A DNA stretch of 64,000 nt from Rheinheimera sp. MM224 (GTDB lineage Bacteria > Pseudomonadota > Gammaproteobacteria > Enterobacterales > Alteromonadaceae), in assembly GCF_947090785.1 (NCBI RefSeq), contig NZ_OX352320.1:434001-498000 (forward strand), in the 5' to 3' direction. Under the pieces are notes generated by a model. It was not told where the DNA came from. It saw only the letters and a program-made list of their open reading frames with translations, and searched no databases. The translations under genes and the position numbers were made by a program. Below, piece by piece: positions 55,646 through 64,000 of the stretch. The first letter of the stretch is position 1; every line of letters starts with the position of its first letter.

Positions 55646-56001
55646 TGGAATTACTGCTTGCAATCATCATAGGGGTTTTAACCTGTAGCGCTGTGTTTTT
55701 GATTTTACGAGCCAGAACTTTTGCCGTGATGCTGGGGCTGACCATGTTGTCTTACGCCGTGAATTTATTCATTTTTGCCAGTGGTGGCTTAAAGATGGGG
55801 GCTGGTGCTGTGCTTAAAGCCACAGAGGAGTATGCCGACCCTTTGCCGCAGGCATTGGTATTAACTGCCATAGTCATTGGTTTTGCGATGACCGCCTTTT
55901 TGGTGGTGTTGTCCATCAGGGCCCGCGCCGACTTAGGTAATGATCATGTGGACGGTAAATTGCCGGTGGCGAAAAATACCCGGCAAGGGGCTTCGTCATG
56001 A
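55645..56001 (+). CDS. mrpC: Mrp antiporter subunit C (NuoK-like)
   Basis: 118 residues with three membrane helices and the NuoK-type motif pattern (LLAIIIGVLTCSAVFLILRARTFAVMLGLTMLSYAVNLFIFASG ... LPQALVLTAIVIGFAMTAFLVVL). It overlaps mrpD by 4 nt. Confidence 0.94.
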   Translation: MELLLAIIIGVLTCSAVFLILRARTFAVMLGLTMLSYAVNLFIFASGGLKMGAGAVLKATEEYADPLPQALVLTAIVIGFAMTAFLVVLSIRARADLGNDHVDGKLPVAKNTRQGASS

Positions 56002-57488
56002 ACCACCTGATTATACTGCCCATTCTCTGGCCTTTGCTGGTGGCTTTGCTGACTATGCTGCCGCCTTTTGATCAGAACCTGTTACTGCGCCGTTGCTTAA
56101 GTGTCGGCGGTTCTGCGGTGTTGGTGCTGTTAAGTGTACTGTTGGTGATGCAAAGCACGGATGGCCCGGCCCAACTCTATCAACTGGGCAACTGGCCTGC
56201 GCCTTTTGGCATCAGCTTATTGCTGGATCAGGTCAGTAGTCTGATGTTGTGTCTGACCTCTGTTTTGGCGTTAGCTGCCAGTTTATATGCCAGCAGTGGT
56301 GAAGATGAAAACGGTCCTTTTTTCCACGCCTTATTACATTTCCAGTTGATGGGTATCAACGGCGCCTTTTTAACAGCCGACTTGTTTAACCTTTTTGTAT
56401 TTTTTGAAGTGCTGTTGATTGCCTCTTATTCCCTGCTGATCCATGGCGGCGGTAAAGCCAAAACTAAAGCAGCTGTGCATTATGTGGTGTTAAATCTGGT
56501 TGGTTCAGCGTTGTTTTTGTTTGCGTTGGCGCTGATTTATGGCGCTACAGGCACCTTAAATATGCTGGATTTAGGCACCAAAGTGGCGACCTTGTCTGAC
56601 ACTCAACTTCAATTATTACAGGCTGCTGTCGCACTGCTGTTGGTGGTGTTTGGCTTAAAGGCAGCTGTAATGCCTTTGCATTTTTGGTTAGGCAATGCGT
56701 ATTCTTCCGCCTCACCTGCTGTGGCGGCCTTGTTTGCCATTATGACTAAAGTGGGTATTTATAGCTTATTACGTGTTTTTGCTATGGTGCTGCAGGATGC
56801 AGGTTTTGTTGCCAGTTGGGTGTTCCCTGTGTTGTGGTGGACAGGCTTACTGACCATAGTGATGGGCGTGTTGGGAGTCTTGGCCAGTGAAGACTTACGC
56901 AAAATGGCCAGCTATCTGGTGATCGTATCTGTAGGAGCCTTGGTCGCTATTTTATCTTTAGGCACACCAGAGTCCGTACAGGCGTTGTTGTATTATCTGG
57001 TGCACTCAACACTGGCTACTGCTGCTTTGTTTTTACTCGCTGATTTGATTTCTAACCAGCGTGGCAAAGCGGGCGATCGGCTGGTGAACGGCCGCAAAAT
57101 CGCTCAGCCTGTGTTACTTGGCACTGCTTTTATTGTCGTGGCGCTGAGTATTGTAGGCATGCCTCCTTTTTCTGGTTTTATCGGCAAGCTATTACTGCTG
57201 CAGGCTGTGCCGCAAGGTAGCGCCATGTTGTGGTACTGGTCCTTTTTATTAGGCAGCAGTGTGGTGTTGCTGATTGCCTTGAGCAGAGCGGGTAGCATTC
57301 TGTTCTGGCAGGTGTCTGGCTCAGATGTTGAAGCTCGTCTGGCTGGACGCCGCCGTACCAGCGCTTTACTGTTGCTGGTCGCAGCAAGCCCTTTGTTGAG
57401 TCTGTTTGCCGGACCATTAACGACCTGGTGTCAGGCCGCAGCTGTGCAGTTACAGCAAATTGCTAAGCTAAATCCGGGAGCCTTCTGA
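55998..57488 (+). CDS. mrpD: Mrp antiporter subunit D (NuoN/NuoM-like)
   Basis: 496 residues, about 14 membrane helices. Conserved charged residues of the proton path are seen in DLFNLFVFFEVLLIASYSLL (Glu in helix 5), GLKAAVMPLHFWLGNAYSSASPAVAALFAIMTKVGIYSL (Lys) and LYYLVHSTLATAALFLLADLI. It abuts mrpE with a 1-nt overlap. Confidence 0.95.
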   Translation: MNHLIILPILWPLLVALLTMLPPFDQNLLLRRCLSVGGSAVLVLLSVLLVMQSTDGPAQLYQLGNWPAPFGISLLLDQVSSLMLCLTSVLALAASLYASSGEDENGPFFHALLHFQLMGINGAFLTADLFNLFVFFEVLLIASYSLLIHGGGKAKTKAAVHYVVLNLVGSALFLFALALIYGATGTLNMLDLGTKVATLSDTQLQLLQAAVALLLVVFGLKAAVMPLHFWLGNAYSSASPAVAALFAIMTKVGIYSLLRVFAMVLQDAGFVASWVFPVLWWTGLLTIVMGVLGVLASEDLRKMASYLVIVSVGALVAILSLGTPESVQALLYYLVHSTLATAALFLLADLISNQRGKAGDRLVNGRKIAQPVLLGTAFIVVALSIVGMPPFSGFIGKLLLLQAVPQGSAMLWYWSFLLGSSVVLLIALSRAGSILFWQVSGSDVEARLAGRRRTSALLLLVAASPLLSLFAGPLTTWCQAAAVQLQQIAKLNPGAF

Positions 57489-57997
57489 TGTTATCTTTGA
57501 AGAACTGGTGGCCAACCCCTGTCCGTAGCCTGTTTTTGTTTCTGGTCTGGTTATTACTGAATAACAGTGTGGCTCTGATCCATCTGTTTTTTGGCCTGTT
57601 GTTGGCCTGGTTGATCCCTTTACTTATCCATAAATTCCGCCTGATCCAACCAGGTATCAAAAAGCCTGGTGCAGCTCTCACTTATGGCCTTATGGTGCTG
57701 TGGGATATAGTCGTTGCTAACCTGCAGGTTATCCGGCTGGTGCTTGGTCCTAACAAAAAACTGCGACCCGCTTTTGTGCTGGTGCCGCTGGATTTAACAG
57801 ATAATCTGGCCATTACTATTCTGGCCAGCACAGTATCTTTAACACCGGGTACAGTCAGTGCTGATGTGCTACCGCTCAATGCTGAAGGTGCAGAGCAACG
57901 TTTTTTGCTACTGCATGTACTGGATTTAGCGGATGAAGCACAACTGATTGAGCAGGTGAAACAACGTTATGAAGCACCATTAAAGGAGATATTTTAA
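57488..57997 (+). CDS. mrpE: Mrp antiporter subunit E
   Basis: 169 residues. Two N-terminal membrane helices and a cytoplasmic domain typical of MrpE (NLQVIRLVLGPNKKLRPAFVLVPLDL, ILASTVSLTPGTVSADV, LLHVLDL). It stabilises the complex. It overlaps mrpF by 1 nt. Confidence 0.94.
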   Translation: MLSLKNWWPTPVRSLFLFLVWLLLNNSVALIHLFFGLLLAWLIPLLIHKFRLIQPGIKKPGAALTYGLMVLWDIVVANLQVIRLVLGPNKKLRPAFVLVPLDLTDNLAITILASTVSLTPGTVSADVLPLNAEGAEQRFLLLHVLDLADEAQLIEQVKQRYEAPLKEIF

Positions 57998-58266
57998 TGC
58001 TGACTTTAATACTGCAAGGCTGTTTTGTAGTGGTGGGTGTGGCGCTGGTGCTGAATTTATATGCTGCTATTCGCGGACCTTCAGTGGTGGATCGTTTATT
58101 GGCACTGGACACTATGTATATCAATAGCATAGCGCTGCTGCTGTTGTACGGGATTTATCTTGGCACCAGTTTAAATTTTGAAGTGGCGTTACTGATCGCG
58201 ATGCTGGGTTTTGTCAGTACAGTGGCTGTATGTAAGTTTTTGCTGCGCGGCGATATCATTGAATAG
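57997..58266 (+). CDS. mrpF: Mrp antiporter subunit F
   Basis: 89 residues, three membrane helices, with the MrpF motif RGPSVVDRLLALDTMYINSIALLLLYGI and the following FEVALLIAMLGFVSTVAVCKFLLRG. Confidence 0.94.
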   Translation: MLTLILQGCFVVVGVALVLNLYAAIRGPSVVDRLLALDTMYINSIALLLLYGIYLGTSLNFEVALLIAMLGFVSTVAVCKFLLRGDIIE

Positions 58267-58276
58267 GGAGTAACAG

Positions 58277-58609
58277 ATGAGCATGACTGAATGGCTGGTG
58301 GCACTCTTGGCTGTGGCGGGTTCGTTGTTTGTTTTAATGGGCTCGGTAGCACTGGTGAAACTACCGGACTTCTATACCCGTTTGCATGGCCCGACCAAAG
58401 CTACAACCTTAGGTTTGGGGGCTTTGGTGTTGGCTTCTATGGCTTATTTTAACTTTGTCAAAGGCGAGCTGAGTTTGCAGCAGCTGCTTATCGCGTTGTT
58501 TTTATTTATTACAGCGCCTATTACGGCCCATATGCTGATTAAAGCGGCTTTGCATTTAAAACTGGATAGTGCCAGACAAACATCAGGACAACAAAAAGCA
58601 GATCTTTAG
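58277..58609 (+). CDS. mrpG: Mrp antiporter subunit G
   Basis: 110 residues, three membrane helices, with the MrpG motif GSLFVLMGSVALVKLPDFYTRLHGPTKATTLG. Last gene of the operon. Its stop codon lies inside the loop of a hairpin that terminates the convergent ptsO transcript. Confidence 0.94.
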   Translation: MSMTEWLVALLAVAGSLFVLMGSVALVKLPDFYTRLHGPTKATTLGLGALVLASMAYFNFVKGELSLQQLLIALFLFITAPITAHMLIKAALHLKLDSARQTSGQQKADL

Positions 58610-58619
58610 TGAGATCTGC
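58593..58619 (-). terminator. Terminator of the rpoN-ptsO cluster, overlapping the mrpG stop
   Basis: Minus-strand reading: GCAGATCT, loop CACTAA, AGATCTGC, then TTTTTG. The loop contains the mrpG TAG (58607-58609), so this hairpin may also affect the end of the mrp mRNA. Confidence 0.75.
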
Positions 58620-58630
58620 AGTAGGGCCTA

Positions 58631-58909
58631 TTAGTTTTCTTCGTCAAAACCGTTTTCAATCAAAGCCACCACAGCAATCAGCGCTTCTTGCGCCTGAGCA
58701 CCTTCAGTGCAAACTTCCAGAGTTTTACCTTTGCTGCTTGCCAGCATCAATAATGCAAGCACACTGCTGGCATCTGCAGTCTGGCCTTCCTGTTGTAATT
58801 CAATTTTGGCATCAAACTGACGGCATAACTGCACCAGTTTGGTCGCCGCTCTGGCGTGTAAGCCCAGTTGATTGACTATAGTGACTGTTTGTTGAAGTTT
58901 ATCGGCCAT
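58631..58909 (-). CDS. ptsO: Phosphocarrier protein NPr (nitrogen PTS)
   Basis: 92 residues, HPr fold with active-site His18 in NQLGLHARAATKLVQL and the second-helix region ASSVLALLMLASSKGKTLEV. It passes phosphate from EI-Ntr to PtsN. Its start overlaps rapZ by 11 nt. It is the last gene of the minus-strand rpoN-associated cluster. Confidence 0.95.
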   Translation of the reverse strand: MADKLQQTVTIVNQLGLHARAATKLVQLCRQFDAKIELQQEGQTADASSVLALLMLASSKGKTLEVCTEGAQAQEALIAVVALIENGFDEEN

Positions 58910-59756
58910 GATGTCTTACCAATTCGCGGTGACGGATTTGTACATCTTCGCGCTGTAAACGGTAACTTTCAGCCAAAGATTCTGCGATATAAACTGAACG
59001 GTGCTGCCCACCAGTACAGCCTATGGCAATGGTCAGGTAACTGCGGTTATTGCGTTCTAAATGGGGTAACCAGGTGCCAATAAACTGATTAATTTGCCAG
59101 ATATACTGAGCCACTACCGCCTGTGACGACAGGTAGTTTTGTACAGGTTTATCCAGTCCCGTCAGGATTTTCAGTTCGGGTTCCCAATGTGGATTCGGCA
59201 AAAAGCGCGCATCAAATACATAGTCGGCATCTTTGGGAATACCGTATTTAAAACCAAAGGATTCGAACAAGATCACCAGACGACCGGTTTTCTGCCCCAG
59301 GATACGCTCCCGCAGCTGTTCAGCCAGCTGATGTACGTTCAGCTCTGTGGTATCTAGGTATAAATCTGCACGGCTGGAGATGGGGTCCAGCAGCTGCTGT
59401 TCGCGCTGTATGGCTTCATCCAGCGACATGGCCTGGTGTGATAGCGGATGCAAGCGACGGGTTTCGCTGAAGCGTTTAATTAAACTGGTATGGTCGGCGT
59501 CGAGGTAAAGAATGGTCAGATCAACTTTGTGCGGCAGGTACGACAGAATATCGGTCAGCTCATCCGGGTCTTGTGGCAAGTTGCGCACATCGATACTGAC
59601 GGCGACCCGTTCATATTGACCCATCACCGCATTGGCTAAAGTCGGCAGTAAATTAACCGGGATGTTATCTACACAATAATAACCAAGGTCTTCCATGACG
59701 CGCAGGGCAACAGATTTGCCCGAACCCGATCGACCACTGACGACCAGTAACTTCAT
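58899..59756 (-). CDS. rapZ: RNase adapter protein RapZ
   Basis: 285 residues. P-loop VSGRSGSGKSVALR (5-18), Walker-B-like region and the C-terminal sugar-sensing domain (CTGGQHRSVYIAESLAESY). It binds GlcN6P and targets sRNA GlmZ to RNase E in enterics. The start overlaps ptsN by 4 nt. The position between ptsN and ptsO is standard. Confidence 0.96.
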   Translation of the reverse strand: MKLLVVSGRSGSGKSVALRVMEDLGYYCVDNIPVNLLPTLANAVMGQYERVAVSIDVRNLPQDPDELTDILSYLPHKVDLTILYLDADHTSLIKRFSETRRLHPLSHQAMSLDEAIQREQQLLDPISSRADLYLDTTELNVHQLAEQLRERILGQKTGRLVILFESFGFKYGIPKDADYVFDARFLPNPHWEPELKILTGLDKPVQNYLSSQAVVAQYIWQINQFIGTWLPHLERNNRSYLTIAIGCTGGQHRSVYIAESLAESYRLQREDVQIRHRELVRHHGR

Positions 59757-60223
59757 TTTGCCATCACCTGTTCAGCTCCAACCATCAGCAACTGGTATAA
59801 ATCGTGGCTGCTGGCACTGTGGCGGATTTTCTTGGTGAAGTCTTTCTGGCTGAGCATACGTGCTATGCCGGACAGGGTAGATAAATGCGTCTGGCATTGA
59901 TTTTCCGGGATCAGGATGGCACAAAAAATATCCACGGCCTGGTTATCAATAGCATCAAATTGTATCGGATCTTTGCTGACCACAAACACCAGCAGGGGGG
60001 TGGTGACTGTTTTCAGTTTGCCATGAGGAATAGCAATACCGCCGCCAATACCTGTGGAACCGAGTTTCTCACGGCTCATCAGGGCTTCGAGTATGTTGTA
60101 CTCAGGAACTTCCGGTAAACGCTGATGTGCCAGTTCAGCTATGTATTCCAGAATGCGTTTTTTACTATTAAAAAGGACCGCACTCTTGGTGCAGTCCTCC
60201 GATAACATTGAGCTCAGGTTCAT
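59753..60223 (-). CDS. ptsN: PTS IIA-like nitrogen regulatory protein PtsN
   Basis: 156 residues from the ATG at 60223 (MNLSSMLSEDCTKSAV), which matches the E. coli start region; an upstream extension to 60289 runs towards hpf and is not supported. The phospho-acceptor is His67 in GGGIAIPHGKLK; the EIIA(Ntr) fold motifs REKLGSTGIG and FDAIDNQAVDIFCAIL are present. It links PEP/nitrogen status to potassium and stress control. Confidence 0.95.
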   Translation of the reverse strand: MNLSSMLSEDCTKSAVLFNSKKRILEYIAELAHQRLPEVPEYNILEALMSREKLGSTGIGGGIAIPHGKLKTVTTPLLVFVVSKDPIQFDAIDNQAVDIFCAILIPENQCQTHLSTLSGIARMLSQKDFTKKIRHSASSHDLYQLLMVGAEQVMAK

Positions 60224-60233
60224 AGTTTCAGAA

Positions 60234-60521
60234 TCAATGACGAGAAATTTTCTCTTTATGTTTAATAACTTGGCGATCCAGTTTGTCAATCAGCTGGTCT
60301 ATCGCAGCGTACATATTTTCGTCTTCCGATACAGCGAATACTTCACCTCCGTTGAGGTGTATCTTAGCCTCTGCAATCTGCTTCAATTTTTCCACGTTCA
60401 GCACTACATGTACATTATTAATATGATCAAAATGACGTTCAAGTTTGGAAAATTTGCTATCGACGTACTCTCTCAGTGCTTCAGTGATTTCTACATGACG
60501 ACCAGTTAAGTTGATTTGCAT
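60234..60521 (-). CDS. hpf: Ribosome hibernation promoting factor
   Basis: 95 residues from MQINLTGRHVEITEALREYV, short HPF type. The start at 60521 follows GGAAGAG (minus strand) and matches the family; the open frame upstream overlaps rpoN and was rejected. It binds the 30S decoding site and forms 100S ribosomes in stationary phase. The usual place after rpoN. Confidence 0.95.
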   Translation of the reverse strand: MQINLTGRHVEITEALREYVDSKFSKLERHFDHINNVHVVLNVEKLKQIAEAKIHLNGGEVFAVSEDENMYAAIDQLIDKLDRQVIKHKEKISRH

Positions 60522-60546
60522 AGACTCTTCCTTCTTAGTAGAGCTG

Positions 60547-62040
60547 TTAAAGCAAGCTCTTGCGCTGATTAGACGGTGGAATAAACAAGGCTTCACGATA
60601 CTTGGCAATGGTCCGCCGTGCGACATTAATCCCTTGTTCTGACAGTATTTCTGCCATCCTGCTATCACTTAAAGGTTTGGCAGGATTTTCCGCCGCCACC
60701 AATTTTTTTATAAAGGCGCGGATCGCGGTGGATGAACATTCACCGCCACTCTCTGTACTTACATGACTGGAGAAAAAGAACTTAAGTTCAAATATTCCTC
60801 TGGGAGTGTGCATATATTTTTGTGTGGTCACTCGGGAAATTGTTGATTCATGCATTCCCACCATTTCAGCGACATCGTTTAACACCATGGGTTTCATGGC
60901 TTCTTCACCGTGCTCAAAAAAGGCCTGTTGCTGCTGTACTATGCAGTTGGCCACTTTCAATAAAGTTTCGTTGCGGCTTTCCAGGCTCTTTAAAAACCAC
61001 TTGGCTTCCTGCAAGTGAGAACGAATAAACTGGCCATCGGATGCGTTACGGGCATTACGTGACATGGCGGCATATTGCTCGTTAATTCTGATCTTTGGCA
61101 TTGCATCAGGATTTAACTCAACCATCCAGCGTCCTTTGATTTTAGCGACCGACACATCCGGGATCACATAGGACTGCTCTTGTCGAATCACATCTGCCCC
61201 TGGTCGTGGGTTCAGGCTGTGAATAAGCCGCATCACTTCTTTTAAGTCGTCTTCTTTGAGTTTAGTCACACGCATCAGAGAACGGAAATCTCTGTTGGCT
61301 AAAAAGTCAGTATATTCTTTAATAATATGCCTTGTTTCAGCCAGATAGGGAGTTTTAGGGTCAAATTGGCGTAACTGCACCAATAAGCACTCCTGAATAG
61401 TGCGTGCACCTACACCTACAGGGTCGAATAACTGAATACGTTTGATCACAGCTTCAACTTCATCGGCTTCTACATCGGGCATGCCAAGAGATTCCAGAAT
61501 TTCTTCTGCGTCTATGGTCAGCAAACCATTTTCGTCTATAGCTTCGATAATGATTTCAGCAATGGTACGGTCTGTGTCTGAGAAAGGGGTCAGCTGCATT
61601 TGCCAACGTAAATAATCTTGTAGTGTTTCGCTGGTTTCACCCTGAAATACAGTGTCTTCATCGCCATTGAAGTTATTGGCACCGGCTACAGGAGCTGCGC
61701 TGACTAAATCATCCCAATGGTTGTCCAGCGGTAAGTCTTCTTTGATATTTTGCTCGGACATTGCTTCGCTGCTGTCCTTTACCTCGGGTTCGTAATGCTC
61801 ATCATGGCTGCTGTCGTAGTCGGGGGCGTCAAACTCGGCACCGTGATTTAAGTCTTTAGAGGACGGTTCCTGAAACACTGCATAGTCATCTTCAGCTTCC
61901 AGCAATGGATTGGCATCCAGTGCTTCCTGAATTTCCTGTTGCAGTTCAATAGTAGACAATTGCAGCAGTTTAATTGCTTGCTGCAATTGCGGAGTCATTG
62001 TGAGCTGCTGACCAAGACGAAGTTGCAGAGACGGTTTCAT
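60547..62040 (-). CDS. rpoN: RNA polymerase sigma-54 factor
   Basis: 497 residues from [29 protein letters not shown] (activator-response region). An acidic Asp/Glu-rich region II lies at about 50-125, followed by the core-binding domain ([15 protein letters not shown]), a helix-turn-helix ([20 protein letters not shown]) and the RpoN box [10 protein letters not shown] near the end. It directs transcription of nitrogen, flagellar and other activator-dependent genes. Confidence 0.97.
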   Translation of the reverse strand: MKPSLQLRLGQQLTMTPQLQQAIKLLQLSTIELQQEIQEALDANPLLEAEDDYAVFQEPSSKDLNHGAEFDAPDYDSSHDEHYEPEVKDSSEAMSEQNIKEDLPLDNHWDDLVSAAPVAGANNFNGDEDTVFQGETSETLQDYLRWQMQLTPFSDTDRTIAEIIIEAIDENGLLTIDAEEILESLGMPDVEADEVEAVIKRIQLFDPVGVGARTIQECLLVQLRQFDPKTPYLAETRHIIKEYTDFLANRDFRSLMRVTKLKEDDLKEVMRLIHSLNPRPGADVIRQEQSYVIPDVSVAKIKGRWMVELNPDAMPKIRINEQYAAMSRNARNASDGQFIRSHLQEAKWFLKSLESRNETLLKVANCIVQQQQAFFEHGEEAMKPMVLNDVAEMVGMHESTISRVTTQKYMHTPRGIFELKFFFSSHVSTESGGECSSTAIRAFIKKLVAAENPAKPLSDSRMAEILSEQGINVARRTIAKYREALFIPPSNQRKSLL

Positions 62041-62087
62041 GTACTTCTTATTTTCTCCAAACAACCCTATTCGGATGTTGTTTTAAA

Positions 62088-62810
62088 CTATAACCTGAAT
62101 TGCTCACCAAGGTAGACATCACGGACTTGTTGGTTTGCTAAAACCTCAGCCGGGGTACCTGCAGCAATCAGTTCTCCATGACTTACAATATAGGCAATTT
62201 CACAGACATCAAGGGTTTCGCGCACATTGTGGTCGGTGATCAGCACGCCTATGCCTCGTTGGCACAGATGCTGAATGATTTTTTTAATATCTAACACTGA
62301 AATAGGATCAACACCAGCAAAAGGTTCATCTAACAGGATAAATGCCGGATCTGCAGCCAGTGCTCTGGCTATTTCCACCCTGCGACGTTCACCACCGGAT
62401 AAACTCATGCCAAGGCTATTCCGGATATGGCCAATATGGAATTCGTCCAGCAGCGCATCGGCTTTCTCTTCACGCTGCTCTTCGGTTAAATCTTTGCGAT
62501 GCTGCAAAATGGCCAGCAGGTTGTCGTACACCGTCAGTTTGCGGAATATCGAGCTTTCCTGCGGTAGATAGCCAATACCAGAGCGGGCGCGGGCATGGAT
62601 AGGATCAAAGGTGATCTCTTTGCCATCCAGCGTGATTTGGCCTTTATCGGACGGCACTAAGCCAACAATCATATAAAAAGTCGTGGTTTTTCCTGCGCCG
62701 TTTGGGCCCAATAAACCTACGATCTGACCGGCATTCACTTCCAGGCTAACGTCTTTGACCACCTGACGGCCTTTATAACTTTTGGCCAGATGGGACGCGA
62801 CTAACTTCAT
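62088..62810 (-). CDS. lptB: LPS export ABC transporter ATP-binding protein
   Basis: 240 residues. Walker [11 protein letters not shown] (about 36-45), Q-loop PQESSIF, signature [16 protein letters not shown], Walker [13 protein letters not shown]. It powers LPS extraction by LptFG and its passage over LptC and LptA. Its ATG touches the last base of lptA. Confidence 0.97.
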   Translation of the reverse strand: MKLVASHLAKSYKGRQVVKDVSLEVNAGQIVGLLGPNGAGKTTTFYMIVGLVPSDKGQITLDGKEITFDPIHARARSGIGYLPQESSIFRKLTVYDNLLAILQHRKDLTEEQREEKADALLDEFHIGHIRNSLGMSLSGGERRRVEIARALAADPAFILLDEPFAGVDPISVLDIKKIIQHLCQRGIGVLITDHNVRETLDVCEIAYIVSHGELIAAGTPAEVLANQQVRDVYLGEQFRL

Positions 62811-63304
62811 TATTCTTTTCCTTCCTGGCTGAATACAGTGGTGACTCGTTCGGTTTTTTTACCGTCAGATTCAGCTTCCAGCTCTTGTTTTTCCAGGTTG
62901 TATTTAATCACTGCGCCTTGCACCATACTGCCATTTTGACTGAGTTCAGCGCTACCCGTCAGTACCAGCGTGCCATTGGCTACGTCATAACGGATTTCAT
63001 TGGCACTGGCTTTAATGGGCTTATCACCATCAAGCATTTGCGAATAGGTGGCAGGTTGGCCTGAGGCGATAAATACTTCTTTGCCTTTGCCTGCGCTGGC
63101 AATGACTTCGAGTTTATCGGCTTCAATTAATAAGCTACCTTGCTCAACTTTGACGTTATCGACAAAGGTCATCATCTTGTCTTTAATCGAGCCAAACTGG
63201 CGGTCAGAACCAACCTGAATTTCTTTTTTGAAATCATCAGGGCCAGCCAGACAAAAACCGCTGAATGTGACGAGAACGCTGAGTAAAATAATGTTACTTT
63301 TCAT
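62810..63304 (-). CDS. lptA: LPS transport periplasmic protein LptA
   Basis: 164 residues: signal peptide ([22 protein letters not shown]) and an OstA/LptA beta-jellyroll ([27 protein letters not shown]). It forms the bridge for LPS across the periplasm. It overlaps lptC by 11 nt. Confidence 0.94.
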   Translation of the reverse strand: MKSNIILLSVLVTFSGFCLAGPDDFKKEIQVGSDRQFGSIKDKMMTFVDNVKVEQGSLLIEADKLEVIASAGKGKEVFIASGQPATYSQMLDGDKPIKASANEIRYDVANGTLVLTGSAELSQNGSMVQGAVIKYNLEKQELEAESDGKKTERVTTVFSQEGKE

Positions 63305-63848
63305 TGTAATAAACCGTTTTAGTGTGCTGTTTCAGCTCTATATTCTGTGCGTTCAAATCCGCCAGCATACCTTGGCCCGTGATTTGAAAACCTAATCCAA
63401 AAATTCGCACCTGTTCGTTTGATTGCAGCGTATTATTGTTAAATAGCAGCTCAACTGCATTGGTTTCTATTCGGGTAAAAAGTGGATCTGTCGACATATT
63501 ACGCAGCTCCACTCTGTGTTCTAGAATGAGTTTATCATCAGGATAAAGCACTGCCTGCTCGCTTGTCACTTGCCATAATGGCACTTTTTCCTGATAAATG
63601 GTGTAGATAGGGAAATCAAACTGCAAAAAACCAAAACGTTCGAAGTGTTCCATCCGCTGAGCTCGGATTAAATCCGACAAATGACCTTCTTTATCGTAAA
63701 TCATCCGGGTCAGGTCCTGGGCTACATAGTCAGGCTGGTTGTCCTGATTCGCTGGGGTAGCATTTTGTTCCTGATCCAGTAGTTGCCAGCTGTAAAAACC
63801 AGCGGCAGCGGCCACTATCAGCACCAACCAGAGAAATTGACGGATCAT
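63294..63848 (-). CDS. lptC: LPS export protein LptC
   Basis: 184 residues: one N-terminal membrane helix (about 5-22, FLWLVLIVAAAAGFYSW) and the LptC domain (ARPTR-like TRMIYDKEGHLSDLIRAQRMEHF). It docks LptA to the LptBFG complex. Its ATG overlaps the kdsC stop (ATGA). Confidence 0.94.
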   Translation of the reverse strand: MIRQFLWLVLIVAAAAGFYSWQLLDQEQNATPANQDNQPDYVAQDLTRMIYDKEGHLSDLIRAQRMEHFERFGFLQFDFPIYTIYQEKVPLWQVTSEQAVLYPDDKLILEHRVELRNMSTDPLFTRIETNAVELLFNNNTLQSNEQVRIFGLGFQITGQGMLADLNAQNIELKQHTKTVYYNEK

Positions 63849-64000
63849 GTACTACTTCCTGAAAATTCAGCAAATTTGCCCTGACTGGTCAACAGCAAAT
63901 CGCAGAGTTCACGCACAGCACCAAAACCACCCGATAACTTACAACGGTAATCTGCATGCAATACAAGGTAAGGGTGAGCGTCCTGCACTGCAACACTTAA
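63845..64000 (-). CDS. kdsC: KDO-8-phosphate phosphatase, C-terminal part
   Basis: The last 51 residues of the gene are inside the window (VAVQDAHPYLVLHADYRC then KLSGGFGAVRELCDLLL), read directly on the minus strand; the 5' part lies beyond the right edge. The conserved GGFGAVRE segment near the C-terminus is typical of KdsC, a HAD-type phosphatase making KDO for LPS. The order kdsC-lptC-lptA-lptB-rpoN is the usual gammaproteobacterial cluster. Confidence 0.93.
   Translation of the reverse strand, partial: LSVAVQDAHPYLVLHADYRCKLSGGFGAVRELCDLLLTSQGKFAEFSGSST

Noticed and set aside
1..64000. CRISPR arrays, tRNA or rRNA genes, prophage structural genes, integrases
   Set aside because: Looked for on both strands by eye; nothing convincing was found, including at the edges of the defence island.

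Overview
The window looks like chromosome from a marine or freshwater gammaproteobacterium near Rheinheimera/Alishewanella or other Alteromonadales. This is an inference from housekeeping gene order and protein similarity: yicC-rph-pyrE, slmA-dut-coaBC-radC-rpmB-rpmG-mutM, and kdsC-lptCAB-rpoN-hpf-ptsN-rapZ-ptsO. The sugar and vitamin genes use TonB-dependent receptors, as is usual in that group. No tRNA, rRNA, CRISPR array, integrase or intact insertion sequence was seen.

Left part (1-19.7 kb). The 3' end of an RND efflux pump is followed by a TonB-dependent receptor, then by a 9 kb array of broken Rhs genes (about 4.06-12.93 kb), then by a sugar-acid operon. That operon has a GntR-type LacI regulator, gluconokinase, a GPH-family symporter, a GH94 phosphorylase that best fits cellobionate phosphorylase, and a Gfo/Idh/MocA oxidoreductase. 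Near-identical palindromes (TGGTTGCGCTATCA type) lie upstream of both the operon and the distant TonB receptor. This suggests one regulon for taking up and splitting oxidised cello-oligosaccharides into glucose-1-phosphate and 6-phosphogluconate, with the Rhs array inserted through it. The array has six units. Each has a 3' piece of Rhs core, a different C-terminal (toxin-like) tail, one or two small immunity-like genes, and in most cases a terminator-like hairpin of one recurring type. No full-length Rhs gene is present, so it reads as a silent or displaced cassette store.

Middle part (19.7-33.0 kb), a defence island. It holds a HipB-type regulator with an internally deleted hipA; a five-gene operon (hsdR, hsdM, hsdS, AAA ATPase, HNH-type protein) that joins a type I restriction-modification system to a PtuAB/Septu-like pair through 4-nt gene overlaps; a TIGR02391-family protein; a decayed gene fragment; and an AbiEi/AbiEii-type toxin-antitoxin pair. 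It ends near four ATAAGGACA repeats spaced 41, 21 and 41 bp, the first overlapping a DnaA-box-like sequence.

Right part (33-64 kb), mostly core genome. It carries RNA processing, pyrimidine, cell-division and ribosomal genes, DNA repair (radC, mutM), an Omp85-like protein, an MscS channel with a DUF432 neighbour, and mgtE behind a hairpin that could mask its ribosome binding site. A TPP-riboswitch thiamin salvage operon follows (TonB receptor, YkoF-like protein, PnuT, thiamin kinase-like protein). Next come nhaB, a complete Mrp Na+/H+ antiporter operon with MrpA and MrpB fused, and the rpoN/nitrogen-PTS and LPS-transport cluster on the minus strand. The window ends inside kdsC.
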